Below are positions 52,103-60,996 of a stretch of DNA of 64,000 nt, in pieces. The position numbers and the translations under genes were made by a program. Where the stretch lies: NCBI RefSeq assembly GCF_003443995.1, contig NZ_QWEY01000002.1:1-64000 (forward strand). Reading direction: 5' to 3'. The first letter of the stretch is position 1; each line of letters starts with the position of its first letter. The stretch is from Pseudotabrizicola alkalilacus. Lineage in GTDB: Bacteria > Pseudomonadota > Alphaproteobacteria > Rhodobacterales > Rhodobacteraceae. The notes under the pieces were generated by a model. That model worked only from the letters and a program-made list of their open reading frames with translations. It did not search any database and was not told the DNA's origin.

Positions 52103-52887
52103 CCTGGCTTGTCGCCCTAAGCGCCATCCTGCACCGCGAGGCGCTGCGCTTTGTCGGCCAGCGCAGCCGTTTCGTGGCCGCACTGGTCAGGCCGCTGGTC
52201 TGGCTGTTTGTGTTTGCCGCAGGCTTCCGCGCCGCTCTGGGCCTGTCGATCACCCCACCCTATCAGACCTATATCACCTACGAGATCTACATCATCCCCG
52301 GCCTGTGCGGCATGATCCTGTTGTTCAACGGCATGCAATCCTCGCTGTCGCTGGTCTATGACCGCGAGATGGGGTCGATGCGCCTGTTGCTGACCGCGCC
52401 GCTGCCGCGCTGGTGGCTGTTGTTCTCCAAACTGCTGGCGGGCACTCTGGTCAGTATCCTGCAATGTGCGGCATTTCTGGCGGTGGCCGCTGTCTGGGGG
52501 ATACGGTTGCCGCTGGTCGGCTACCTCGTGGTGATCCCGGCGCTTTTGCTGTCGGGTCTCATGCTGGGGGCACTTGGGTTGATGTTGTCTTCCTTCATCC
52601 GGCAGCTTGAGAACTTTGCGGGCGTGATGAATTTCGTGATCTTCCCGATGTTCTTTCTGTCCTCCGCCCTCTATCCGCTCTGGAGAATGGCCGAAGCAAG
52701 CCCCCGGCTGCGCGATCTGTGCACCCTCAATCCGTTTACCCACGCGGTCGAGCTGATCCGCTTCGCACTGTATGGTCAGGCCAACCTGATGGCGGCCCTC
52801 TGGGTTACCGTCGCTCTGGCTGTGTTCTCTGCGGCCGCGCTCCGGGGCTATGACCCGGCGCGGGGCGTGCAGAACCGCAAGGGATAA
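52099..52887 (+). CDS. lutF: Lut-type ABC-2 family permease
   Basis: 262 aa, GTG start coupled to the ATPase gene. Six membrane segments; ABC-2 features include IIPGLCGMILLFNGMQSSLSLVYDREMGSMRLLLTAPLPRW-type loop (residues ~64-104) and FFLSSALYPLW near residue 190. This class of permease usually exports, yet in Methylobacterium and Pseudomonas it belongs to the lanthanide transport or sensing system. Inner membrane. Confidence 0.87.
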   Translation: MTWLVALSAILHREALRFVGQRSRFVAALVRPLVWLFVFAAGFRAALGLSITPPYQTYITYEIYIIPGLCGMILLFNGMQSSLSLVYDREMGSMRLLLTAPLPRWWLLFSKLLAGTLVSILQCAAFLAVAAVWGIRLPLVGYLVVIPALLLSGLMLGALGLMLSSFIRQLENFAGVMNFVIFPMFFLSSALYPLWRMAEASPRLRDLCTLNPFTHAVELIRFALYGQANLMAALWVTVALAVFSAAALRGYDPARGVQNRKG

Positions 52888-53121
52888 CCCGCCGGTCACC
52901 TTGGGCCAGCTGCGGGATCTGAGTATTCTTTCCAAGATGAGGGGCAGTCGCGGCGGGCATTTTGACATCCTGAAACAGCTCCTACTGTCTTCTTCCGGGG
53001 GCAAAAGACACATGGGGCAGGGGTGGGAGGCAATCGCAAACCCTAACCAAAGGTTAATTATGATATGTTAAGTTATTGATATAATGATATTATGTATCCT
53101 GTAACACAGGGGGAAACGCAA

Positions 53122-53151
53122 AACGCGCCACCCTTTCGGGTGACGCGCCTT
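53122..53151 (-). terminator. terminator of the ExaF-like gene
   Basis: Stem of GGCGCGTCACCC against GGGTGGCGCG around a GAAA-type loop on the minus strand, followed by TTTTGCGTTT. Located 24 bases after the dehydrogenase stop. Confidence 0.7.
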
Positions 53152-53174
53152 GCTGTTGCCCTGACCGGAGGGGG

Positions 53175-54941
53175 TCAGTTTGCAGCGGCAAGCTGTTTGG
53201 GCAGACGGAAGGTCCAGAGCATGCCGCCCTGATTGAGGTAGTTGACCTTTTTGGCCACCTCGCCGCCCCAGAGCGGCACCGCGCCGCCCCAGCCGGAAAT
53301 GACCGAGACAAATTGCTCGCCATCCTGTTCCCAGGTGATCGGCTGGCCGACGATGCCCGAACCGGTCTGGAACGACCACAACACTTCACCCGTCTCATCG
53401 TCCAGCGCCAGGAACTCGCCTTCCGGTGTGCCGGTAAACACCAACCCGCCCGCGGTGGTCATGACCCCGGCCCAGAGCGGGGCGTCGTTCTTGTATTCCC
53501 ATTTCCATTCGCCGGTGACCGGATCAATGGCCTTCAGTGAACCAATGTGGTCATCATAGTTCGGCTTGATGGTGAAGCCCGACCCAAGATAGGCCGCGCC
53601 TTTCTTGTAGGTCACCGGCTCGTTCCAGATATCCATGCCCCATTCGTTGGACGGCACATAGAACAGCCCGGTGTTCTGGCTGAAGGCCATCGGCATCCAG
53701 TTCTTGCCCCCCAGGAAGGACGGCGAAGAGAACACCATTTCCCCCTTTGCCCCATCCGCCGCCTTTGACGGATCGCCGGGTCGGCCCTCTTCGATAAAGA
53801 TCGGGCGACCGGTTTCATCAATGCCGGAGGCCCAGGTGATGTCTTTCACAAAGGGCCAGGCGTTGACGAACGCGCCATCTTCGCGGTTCAGCACATAGAA
53901 GAACCCGTTGCGGTCGGCGGTGGCGAACTTCTTGTTGCCGTCCTTGTCAACGAACGAAACCACCTCGTTCACGCCATCAAAGTCCCAGCCTTCGCGCGGC
54001 GTGGTCTGGAAGTGCCACTTGATGTCACCCGTGGCGGGGTCGATCCCGATGCGGCTGGCGGCGTAGAGGTTGTCGCCCGCGTTGCCCTCGACCGGGGTGC
54101 CTGCATTGCGCAGATGGCTGTTCCACGGCGCAGGGTTTCCGGCCCCGAACACGAGGGTGTTGGTGTCGATGTCATAGCTGCCACCCAGCCAGGTCGCACC
54201 GCCCCCGGTTTTCCACATGTCACCCGGCCAGGTCGCGTTCAGCGTGCCGGTCATGGTGCTTTCCTTGCCGTTCAGCGTGCCCATGTGACCTTCGATCACC
54301 GGGCGGGTCCAGACGGTTTCGCCGGTCAGCGCGTCACGCGCCTGAACCTCGCCCACCACCCCGAACTCGCCGCCCGAATTGCCGGTAATCACCAGCCCGT
54401 TCACAATCAGCGGGGCGGCCGTATAGGAATAGCCTTCCTTGTATTCGGCGATCTTCTTGTTCCAGACCACGTCGCCGGTCTTGGCATTCAGCGCCACGAT
54501 CCGCGCGTCGAGCGTGCCGAAGTAGACGTTGTCGCCATAGATCGCCGCCCCGCGGTTGACCACGTCGCAGCAGGGCAGGATGCCTTCGGGCAGGCGGGCG
54601 TCGTATTGCCAGAGCTCGCGGCCGGTCTTGACGTCGATGGCATACATCCGGGAATAAGAGCCGGTGATAAACATGATCCCGTCATGCACCAGCGGCTGGG
54701 TTTCCTGCCCGCGCTGCTTTTCGCCGCCCAGACTGAAGGCCCAGGCCGGAACCAGGTTTTTCACATTGTCTTTGTTCAGTGTGGCAAGCGGGCTGAAGCG
54801 TTGCAGGTCGCGCCCCATGCCGTTGGTAAGCACATCATTCGTGGTGGCGGCATCATTCGCAAGCTGCGCTTCCGTCACCTGCGCGCTTGCGGGCGCTGCG
54901 GCGACCAGCGCGGCCGTAATTGCCACTATAAAGCGGTTCAT
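53175..54941 (-). CDS. exaF: lanthanide-type PQQ-dependent alcohol dehydrogenase (ExaF/PedH-like)
   Basis: 588 aa from the ATG at 54941 with GGAGGAAACAG ahead. Signal peptide ends ASA at residue 20. Eight-bladed quinoprotein with the vicinal disulfide C124-C125 ([11 protein letters not shown]). Metal and catalytic residues: E192 (NSGGEFGV), N269 (GAGNPAPWN), D320, and the additional D322 in WDFDGVN, which coordinates lanthanides in XoxF/ExaF and is Ala in calcium-dependent MxaF. The ILPCC and [11 protein letters not shown] context points to ExaF/PedH rather than XoxF. It oxidises primary alcohols in the periplasm and reduces cytochrome c. PQQ synthesis genes are not in the window. Confidence 0.9.
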   Translation of the reverse strand: MNRFIVAITAALVAAAPASAQVTEAQLANDAATTNDVLTNGMGRDLQRFSPLATLNKDNVKNLVPAWAFSLGGEKQRGQETQPLVHDGIMFITGSYSRMYAIDVKTGRELWQYDARLPEGILPCCDVVNRGAAIYGDNVYFGTLDARIVALNAKTGDVVWNKKIAEYKEGYSYTAAPLIVNGLVITGNSGGEFGVVGEVQARDALTGETVWTRPVIEGHMGTLNGKESTMTGTLNATWPGDMWKTGGGATWLGGSYDIDTNTLVFGAGNPAPWNSHLRNAGTPVEGNAGDNLYAASRIGIDPATGDIKWHFQTTPREGWDFDGVNEVVSFVDKDGNKKFATADRNGFFYVLNREDGAFVNAWPFVKDITWASGIDETGRPIFIEEGRPGDPSKAADGAKGEMVFSSPSFLGGKNWMPMAFSQNTGLFYVPSNEWGMDIWNEPVTYKKGAAYLGSGFTIKPNYDDHIGSLKAIDPVTGEWKWEYKNDAPLWAGVMTTAGGLVFTGTPEGEFLALDDETGEVLWSFQTGSGIVGQPITWEQDGEQFVSVISGWGGAVPLWGGEVAKKVNYLNQGGMLWTFRLPKQLAAAN

Positions 54942-55101
54942 CTGTTTCCTCCCAAAGGTGAGTCCGACAAGACCGCAGCGACTCGCCCCCTCCTGCGGGA
55001 AGCCCTGGTCATGGGATATCTTGGGCTGTTTCACGACCGCGTGAAAATTGAACATTGGTCGTAGGCCTCGTGGCCAGAGCCTGATGTGCGGCGCATGACA
55101 A

Positions 55102-55129
55102 AGGGCGGCGCTCCCTCCAGCGCCGCCCT
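55102..55129 (-). terminator. terminator of the small cytochrome c gene
   Basis: Perfect 11-bp arms AGGGCGGCGCT and AGCGCCGCCCT around CCCTCC, followed on the minus strand by TTTGTC, 22 bases after the cytochrome stop. It separates the cytochrome from the dehydrogenase transcript. Confidence 0.75.
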
Positions 55130-55150
55130 GTTGCAGGATAAACCAACGGA

Positions 55151-55546
55151 TTACTTGGGTTGGACAGACCGCAGATAGCTCAGGATGAACTCGGCCTCGA
55201 TGGGATCGGTGATGCCGACGTGACGCATCTTGGTGCCGGGGATCAAGCCCTGATTGTCGGTCATCCAGGCAATCAGCGCCGGTTCGGTCCAGGTGATTCC
55301 GGCAGCCATCAGGGCGTCGGAATAGTCATAGCCCGTCACCGATCCGGCTTTGCGTCCGATTATGCCCTCCAGAACAGGACCATAGCTGTCGCGATCGGCA
55401 TCCGTGCTGTGACAGCGGCGGCAATCTGCCGCGAATAGCTTTTCGCCCGCCTCCAGCTTGACGCGCTGAAAGGCCGGGGTTTCTGCAAGGCCGATCTGGG
55501 CAGTGCCAAGCAGGGCAAGGAAAGGCAGCAATGTGCGAAAGGTCAT
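55151..55546 (-). CDS. class I cytochrome c
   Basis: 131 aa from the ATG at 55546 with CAGGAGACACTC ahead. Signal peptide ends GLA near residue 21. Heme site C42-x-x-C45-H46 (CRRCH), Met ligand in GTKMRHVG near residue 106, and C-terminal helix [12 protein letters not shown]. Typical cytochrome c2/c550-like size. It lies just upstream of the ExaF-like gene on the same strand and could be its direct electron acceptor or link PedF to the oxidase. Confidence 0.87.
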   Translation of the reverse strand: MTFRTLLPFLALLGTAQIGLAETPAFQRVKLEAGEKLFAADCRRCHSTDADRDSYGPVLEGIIGRKAGSVTGYDYSDALMAAGITWTEPALIAWMTDNQGLIPGTKMRHVGITDPIEAEFILSYLRSVQPK

Positions 55547-55733
55547 GAGTGTCTCCTGAGGGAACTTGGGGCTGACCGTCTTGGCATGCGCCTGGGCCAC
55601 TTCGCCTGCTTTGACCTGCATCAAGACCCTGGGTGTGCTTTGGTCGTAGCCGGTTTCGGCCCGACTGCGCCTTTGGTCGAATGTCGCATTCGTCCGTCGC
55701 TGCTAGGGTTGTTTCAACTCGGGAGGAGTCATC

Positions 55734-56708
55734 ATGTCCATCGTATCTACGCTTGGCCTGTCGATTGCAGGCTTTGCCCTTGCGGCATCCATGGCCCTTG
55801 CAGACGACGCGCAGTTGAGCATCGCCACGCAGGTCAGCGGCACGGTGAACTGGGAACTGACCACCATTCAACGCCATGGTCTGGACAAGGCCCATGGTTT
55901 TACCATGGTGGTGCAGGATGTGGCCGCTGGCCCTGCAGCTCAGCTGGCGTTTCAGGCCGGTGAGGCCGATGTGATCGTGTCCGACTGGCTTTGGGTGGCA
56001 CGGCAGCGGGCTGCGGGCGACGACTTTGTCTTTATCCCCTATTCCCGTGCCGTCGGTGCCTTGCATGTGCCCAAAGACAGCCCGGTGACCGGACTGGCCG
56101 GTCTCAAGGGTGCCAAGATCGGGATCGCAGGCGGACCGATCGACAAAAGCTGGCTGATCCTGCGCGCCTATGCGCAGCAAGAGGCCGGGTTTGATCTCGC
56201 GGCCGAAACGGAACAGGTGTTCGGGGCGCCGCCGCTGATTTTTGAAACAGCGGTCAGAGGTGAGTTGGATGGTGCCATCAACTTCTGGCACTTTGGCGCC
56301 AAGATGGAGGCTGCCGGGATGCGCCCGCTGATCACGGTGGGGCAGGCCGCCGAAGCGCTGGGCCTTGATCCTGATACGCCGCTTCTGGGGTATGTTGTGC
56401 GGGGCGCGCTGTTGCGCGACCATCCAGAACTGGTGGCCGGTCTGGCTGCGGCCAGCCGGGCGGCCAAGGATATTCTGGCTCAGGATGATGCTGAATGGGC
56501 GGCCCTGCGCCCGATCATGAACGCCAGTACCGATGCAGAATTTGACGCGCTGATTGCCGGTTTCCGCGCGGGTATTCCGGCGCCCGGCGCGGTGGATGAA
56601 AGGGCTGCACAACGGATGCTCACCCTTATGACCGAACTGGGCGGCGAAGACCTGGTGGGCAAGGTCACCGAGTTGCCTGCAGGTCTCTTTGTTCAGCCAC
56701 AGAGCTGA
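55734..56708 (+). CDS. NitT/TauT-like ABC transporter substrate-binding protein
   Basis: 324 aa with signal peptide ending ALA near residue 23. The SsuA/TauA-like core is seen in AAGPAAQLAFQAGEADVIVSDWLWVARQRAAG and LAGLKGAKIGIAGGPIDKSWLILRAYA. It is coupled to the ATPase gene (TGA/ATG overlap of one base). No permease follows; the permease at 43179-43943 is of the right class. Related binding proteins are seen in quinoprotein clusters. Ligand unknown. Confidence 0.82.
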   Translation: MSIVSTLGLSIAGFALAASMALADDAQLSIATQVSGTVNWELTTIQRHGLDKAHGFTMVVQDVAAGPAAQLAFQAGEADVIVSDWLWVARQRAAGDDFVFIPYSRAVGALHVPKDSPVTGLAGLKGAKIGIAGGPIDKSWLILRAYAQQEAGFDLAAETEQVFGAPPLIFETAVRGELDGAINFWHFGAKMEAAGMRPLITVGQAAEALGLDPDTPLLGYVVRGALLRDHPELVAGLAAASRAAKDILAQDDAEWAALRPIMNASTDAEFDALIAGFRAGIPAPGAVDERAAQRMLTLMTELGGEDLVGKVTELPAGLFVQPQS

Positions 56709-57313
56709 TGACGCCTGCCATCTCACTGGCGTTGCACGCGGCCAGCCACGGCGCGGCCCCGGTTCTCGGGGCCTTGTCGCTGCAGGTCATGACCGGCGAA
56801 ACCGTGGCGGTCACCGGGCCTTCGGGGGTTGGAAAAACCACGCTGCTGCGCATTCTGGCCGGGCTGCACCCCCGATGGACCGGAACATTGCACCTGCCGG
56901 GACGTCTGGCAATGGTGTTTCAGGAACCTGTCCTGATGCCTTGGCGCACGGCTCTGGAAAACATCTGCCTGACCGCCGGTTGCACGCAAGGCGATGGCAA
57001 GGCCGCATTGGCATCGGTTGATCTGGCCGGCAAATACGACGTCTACCCAAGCGCCCTGTCGCTTGGGCAGCAGCGCAGGTTGTCGCTTGCCCGCGCTTTT
57101 GCGGCAACGCCGGATGTCCTTCTGATGGATGAAGCGTTTGTCTCATTAGATGCTGCACTGGCTGACGACATGATGACCCTGTTCGAGCACCTGCGCAAAG
57201 ACCGCAATCTGGCAACGGTTATCGTCACGCATGACCGGGCCGAGGCGGACCGGCTTGCCGATCGTAGCCTCATATTGGGTGGCAGTCCGGCCCGTATCCT
57301 GGACGCGCCTTAA
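56708..57313 (+). CDS. ABC transporter ATP-binding protein (NitT/TauT type)
   Basis: 201 aa, on the short side for this class. Walker A GPSGVGKT (residues 37-44), Q-loop VFQEPVLMPWRTALENI, signature LSLGQQRRLSLARAF, Walker B VLLMDEAFVSLD, switch His IVTHDRAEA. It overlaps the binding-protein gene by one base and ends convergent with the Sel1-type gene, sharing four bases. It should power the NitT/TauT-type permease encoded at the other end of the locus. Confidence 0.87.
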   Translation: MTPAISLALHAASHGAAPVLGALSLQVMTGETVAVTGPSGVGKTTLLRILAGLHPRWTGTLHLPGRLAMVFQEPVLMPWRTALENICLTAGCTQGDGKAALASVDLAGKYDVYPSALSLGQQRRLSLARAFAATPDVLLMDEAFVSLDAALADDMMTLFEHLRKDRNLATVIVTHDRAEADRLADRSLILGGSPARILDAP

Positions 57314-57855
57314 TACAGAGGCGCGTATTTCCAGCTGTCGGCATCGGGCGTGACCTCATCCAGATCATAGCCGGCAGATTGCATCCGTTTGGCAACCGGA
57401 AGGCCAAGGCCGGCAGCACGGTCGATCAACGCGCGCCCTGCGGTATTGTCCTGCGCCACGCCACGTCCGCGCATCATGTCAAGGCCAAGGTTGAACATGC
57501 CGACAGGATCGCCAAGCTCGGCGGCGCGTCTGTCCCAGTTTGCGGCGGCGTCGGGGTTTTCCGGCGCGCCCAGCCCGTTGTCATCCAGCTGTGACATCCA
57601 GGTCATCGCGCCGGTGTAACCCTGTTCAGCGCAGCGCTGAAACACCGCGCGTGCGGCCTCATGCCGGCCGGATTTGGTCATCAGATAGCCAGAGGCACAG
57701 ACCGTCATCGACGTCTTGCCTTGACCGGCATCCTCCACCATCCGCTCCAGACTCATCTCGTCAGGGTTCAGGCTGCCAAGGCTTTCACTTTCGGCAAGAA
57801 CCGGCCCGGCACAGAGGCAAAGCCCAAGGGCCACAACGCGTGACAAGATGTGCAT
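57310..57855 (-). CDS. exported Sel1-like repeat protein
   Basis: 181 aa with signal peptide ending VLA near residue 21. Sel1-type repeats: GRHEAARAVFQRCAEQGYTGAMTWMSQL, NPDAAANWDRRAAELGDPVGMFNLG and DNTAGRALIDRAAGLGLPVAKRM, in the order expected of an alpha/alpha solenoid. Such proteins mediate protein contacts in the periplasm. Its role beside the quinoprotein genes is unknown. It lies between the ABC genes and the aldehyde dehydrogenase. Confidence 0.72.
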   Translation of the reverse strand: MHILSRVVALGLCLCAGPVLAESESLGSLNPDEMSLERMVEDAGQGKTSMTVCASGYLMTKSGRHEAARAVFQRCAEQGYTGAMTWMSQLDDNGLGAPENPDAAANWDRRAAELGDPVGMFNLGLDMMRGRGVAQDNTAGRALIDRAAGLGLPVAKRMQSAGYDLDEVTPDADSWKYAPLY

Positions 57856-57953
57856 GACCTGACCGAACCTCTCATCCAGAGCCAGACAACAGGGTGCGCC
57901 CCGCTTGCGACTTCGACAAGGGGGCGAAGGTCGTAGGTGCGTCTCAAACGGCA

Positions 57954-57977
57954 GGGGCCCGCACGATGGCGGGCCCC
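57954..57977 (-). terminator. hairpin after the aldehyde dehydrogenase gene
   Basis: Perfect nine-base arms GGGGCCCGC and GCGGGCCCC around ACGATG, 40 bases after the aldehyde dehydrogenase stop. Only a weak T stretch follows. Confidence 0.6.
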
Positions 57978-58017
57978 GTCTGGAATGATCTGAAAGCCTG
58001 AATGATCCGAAACGACC

Positions 58018-59538
58018 TCAGAAGAAACCCAGCTTGTTGGGGTTGTAGCTGACCAGCATGTTCTTTGTCTGCTGATAGTGGTCCAGCATCATCTTGTGGT
58101 TCTCGCGACCGATGCCCGACTGTTTGTAGCCGCCGAAGGCCGCATGTGCCGGATAGGCATGATAGTTGTTCACCCAGACCCGACCCGCCTGGATATTGCG
58201 GCCAAAGCGGTAGGCGCGGGTGCCGTCGCGGGTCCAGACTCCGGCACCAAGGCCGTACATCGTGTCATTGGCGATGGCGAGCGCCTCGGCCTCGTCCTTG
58301 AAAGTGGTCACCGACACGACCGGGCCGAAGATTTCTTCCTGGAACACCCGCATCTTGTTGTGGCCTTTCAGGATCGTCGGCTGGATGTAATAGCCCCCCG
58401 CCAGATCGCCGTTGAACCGGGCGGAATCGCCGCCGACCAGAACCTCGGCACCTTCTTCGCGGCCGATGGTGAAATAGGACATGATCTTGTCATGCTGCGC
58501 CTTGCTGGCCTGCGCGCCCACCATCGTGGCCATCTCGCGCGGGTCGCCCTGGTTGATCGCCCGGACACGGGCGATGCAGCGCGCGATGAACTCTTCATAG
58601 ATGTCTTCCTGGATCAGCGCGCGGCTGGGGCAGGTGCAGACCTCGCCCTGATTGAAAGCGAACAGGACAAAGCCTTCGACTGACTTGTCAAGAAACGCAT
58701 CATCCGCCGCCATCACATCGGAAAAGAAGATGTTCGGCGATTTGCCACCCAGTTCCAGCGTAAAGGGGATCAGGCTGCTCACCGCGGCTTCGGCAATCTT
58801 GCGCCCCGTTGCCGTGGAGCCGGTGAAGGCGATCTTGGCAATCCGGCCCGAGCGCACCAGCGCATCGCCCGCTTCTGCCCCGAAGCCGTTGACAATGTTC
58901 AGCACACCGGGCGGCAGCAGATCGCCGATCAGTTCGATCAGCACCATGATTGCCGCCGGTGTCTGTTCGGCAGGCTTCATCACGATGCAGTTGCCCGCCG
59001 CCAGCGCCGGAGCCAGCTTCCACGCTGCCATCAGGATAGAGAAGTTCCACGGGATGATCTGGCCGACCACGCCCAGCGGTTCGTGAAAGTGATAGGCCAC
59101 GGTGTCCGCGTCGATTTCCGACATCGTGCCTTCCTGCCCGCGCAGAACGCCCGCGAAGTAACGGAAATGATCGACCGACAGCGGAATGTCGGCGGCCATG
59201 GTCTCACGGATCGGCTTGCCGTTGTCCCAGGTCTCTGCAGTCGCGATCACGGCAAGATTGGCTTCGATCCGGTCCGCGATCTTCAGCAGGATGTTCGAGC
59301 GTTCAGCGGCCGAGGTCTTGCCCCAGGCCTCCTTGGCGGCGTGCGCCGCATCAAGCGCCAGGTCGACATCGGCCTTGTCGGACCGCGCCACCTGGCAGAT
59401 CACGGCACCGGTGATCGGCGTGACATTGTCGAAATAGCGCCCGCCAACCGGGGCCACAAAGGCACCGCCGATGTAATTGTCGTAGCGGGTCTTGAACGGC
59501 GAGGCGTGAAGCGCCGCAGTCTGGGTCATCTCGTTCAT
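58018..59538 (-). CDS. NAD-dependent aldehyde dehydrogenase (AldB/ExaC-like)
   Basis: 506 aa. NAD site [15 protein letters not shown] near residue 231, Glu in [12 protein letters not shown] near 264, and the catalytic Cys in [14 protein letters not shown] near 303. The C-terminus (YNPNKLGFF) and the internal [10 protein letters not shown]-like stretch ([16 protein letters not shown]) match the AldB/ExaC acetaldehyde dehydrogenases. It would oxidise the aldehyde formed by the ExaF-like enzyme to the acid in the cytoplasm. A regulator of the AcoR type is directly upstream. Confidence 0.92.
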   Translation of the reverse strand: MNEMTQTAALHASPFKTRYDNYIGGAFVAPVGGRYFDNVTPITGAVICQVARSDKADVDLALDAAHAAKEAWGKTSAAERSNILLKIADRIEANLAVIATAETWDNGKPIRETMAADIPLSVDHFRYFAGVLRGQEGTMSEIDADTVAYHFHEPLGVVGQIIPWNFSILMAAWKLAPALAAGNCIVMKPAEQTPAAIMVLIELIGDLLPPGVLNIVNGFGAEAGDALVRSGRIAKIAFTGSTATGRKIAEAAVSSLIPFTLELGGKSPNIFFSDVMAADDAFLDKSVEGFVLFAFNQGEVCTCPSRALIQEDIYEEFIARCIARVRAINQGDPREMATMVGAQASKAQHDKIMSYFTIGREEGAEVLVGGDSARFNGDLAGGYYIQPTILKGHNKMRVFQEEIFGPVVSVTTFKDEAEALAIANDTMYGLGAGVWTRDGTRAYRFGRNIQAGRVWVNNYHAYPAHAAFGGYKQSGIGRENHKMMLDHYQQTKNMLVSYNPNKLGFF

Positions 59539-59635
59539 GGTTTCCTCCTCCTACCCCAGTCCTCCGCCGGGGAATGAGGGCAAGATGGCGGGCGGGGCAG
59601 AGGTTGTCAGCCGGGAGACAGGCGACACCGGGGGC

Positions 59636-59661
59636 GATCTGTCTCAGTCCTGAGACAGATC
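59636..59661. promoter_or_regulatory. long perfect palindrome upstream of the aldehyde dehydrogenase gene
   Basis: Perfect 12-bp arms GATCTGTCTCAG (59636-59647) and CTGAGACAGATC (59650-59661) around TC. It is about 100 bases upstream of the aldehyde dehydrogenase start and overlaps the last codons of the regulator gene. The TGTCTCAG...CTGAGACA core is a good fit for a Fis-type activator site. Confidence 0.6.
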
Positions 59662-60624
59662 TGCCGAAGTTTCGCCGATCCCCAGCCGTTTCATGCGCCG
59701 GTACAGCGTCGCGCGGCCCACGCCAAGCTCCCGCGCCGCTTGTGAGACATTGCCGCCGGCCCGTGTCAGGGCCCGAATCACGGCGGCATGCTCGGCCTTT
59801 TCAAATCCACGACGGCCTTCATCGCGTCCGAACAGATCCGAGGCGGGAACCGGCGCGAGGGGGCCAGAAGCTGCCATGCCGAAGGCCCGCCGGGCACCGC
59901 GGGTCGCACCGATCACAATGTCGTCCGCATCGACTGCCAGCAATGTTGCGGCCTCGGTGTCATCGGCATCGGCATGCAGGATGCGCGCCTTGGGAAACGC
60001 GGCGCGGAAGGTGTCGGCCTCGATCTGGCGCGCACTTTGGGTGACCATGGCTGCGATCAGCCGGTTGAAGGCTTCGGTCTGGTCAGATCGCGCCGAGGAC
60101 ACGTCGAGCGCGCCGACGATCTGTCCGTCGGGACCGTAGATCGGCGCATCCATGCAGCTCATCGCAGTGTTGCGCGCCATGAAATGCTCGTCGCGGTGAA
60201 TGATCACGCGCCGCTTTTCCGCGAGACAGGTGCCGATGCCGTTGGTGCCCTCGTTGGCCTCCGACCAGCTTGCGCCCTGCCACAGCCCCCAACTTTGAAA
60301 CACGGCGCGGTCGCTGTCGCGGCAGCGTTGGTCAAGAACCACACCGTCGGAATCGCACAGCAGCACTGCGCAGCCCGATTGTCCGACCAGCCCGAACAAC
60401 TGGTCAAGCTTTGGCGCGGCGATCTGCAGGAACTGATCCAGCGCCTGACGTCGATAGGACAACAACGCCGCGTCGATGCGGTCCGGCGGCGCAGAGTGAC
60501 CCGGATCGAGCCCGTGAACAGTGACAGACCGGCGCCAGGAGGCCGCAAGCAACGATCGCGCCGGTGCTGACGCCGATTGCGAGGCTGACATCACCTTGTC
60601 GATATGGGTCTTGGTCGGCTTCAT
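59644..60624 (-). CDS. AcoR-like GAF/Fis regulator without AAA+ domain
   Basis: 326 aa from the ATG at 60624. N-terminal SWRRS segment and GAF domain (residues ~60-180, WSEANEGTNGIGTCLAE and DAPIYGPDGQIVGALDVS are typical of AcoR), then a ~100-residue linker and a C-terminal Fis helix-turn-helix (GNVSQAARELGVGRATLYRRMKRLGI). The sigma-54-contacting AAA+ domain of true AcoR is missing, a form seen in Rhodobacterales. It probably senses an aldehyde or alcohol-derived metabolite and controls the aldehyde dehydrogenase gene 105 bases downstream. Confidence 0.85.
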   Translation of the reverse strand: MKPTKTHIDKVMSASQSASAPARSLLAASWRRSVTVHGLDPGHSAPPDRIDAALLSYRRQALDQFLQIAAPKLDQLFGLVGQSGCAVLLCDSDGVVLDQRCRDSDRAVFQSWGLWQGASWSEANEGTNGIGTCLAEKRRVIIHRDEHFMARNTAMSCMDAPIYGPDGQIVGALDVSSARSDQTEAFNRLIAAMVTQSARQIEADTFRAAFPKARILHADADDTEAATLLAVDADDIVIGATRGARRAFGMAASGPLAPVPASDLFGRDEGRRGFEKAEHAAVIRALTRAGGNVSQAARELGVGRATLYRRMKRLGIGETSADLSQD

Positions 60625-60996
60625 GACCGTCTTTGCCCCCCGAAATACCGCTCGCCGCGTCTGGTCCGGCCCCTGCGGCCGACCAGAGCGGCGCCCAGAC
60701 TCGCAACGCTCTGTGCGAGTGCACCTCAGCAGCACGGCGAAAACGCGCTGTCTGAAACGTGGCCTACGCTCCTGTAAAAGTAAAGCGCTGACACACCTTT
60801 CAGGCCAGGCGGAATGTCTGAGGCATGCGCCGGATTGGTCGAAAATTACCGCCTTTACCTGTTAAAACCGAGCGAAAGCTGCCAAGATCGAGGCGACCCT
60901 TGTCACGCTGAAAGCCTCGCTCCACGAAGGAAGCGGTATCAAGGGGGACCGCCGTGAGCGCAGAGACGAGATCAGCGAAGACCCGAAGCATGCACG
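60625..60996. other. 372-bp region without a recognised gene
   Basis: Between the AcoR-like regulator and the AI-2E family gene. Short frames on both strands give no familiar family. It must hold the promoter of the regulator gene. I see no clear hairpin or repeat. Confidence 0.4.
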
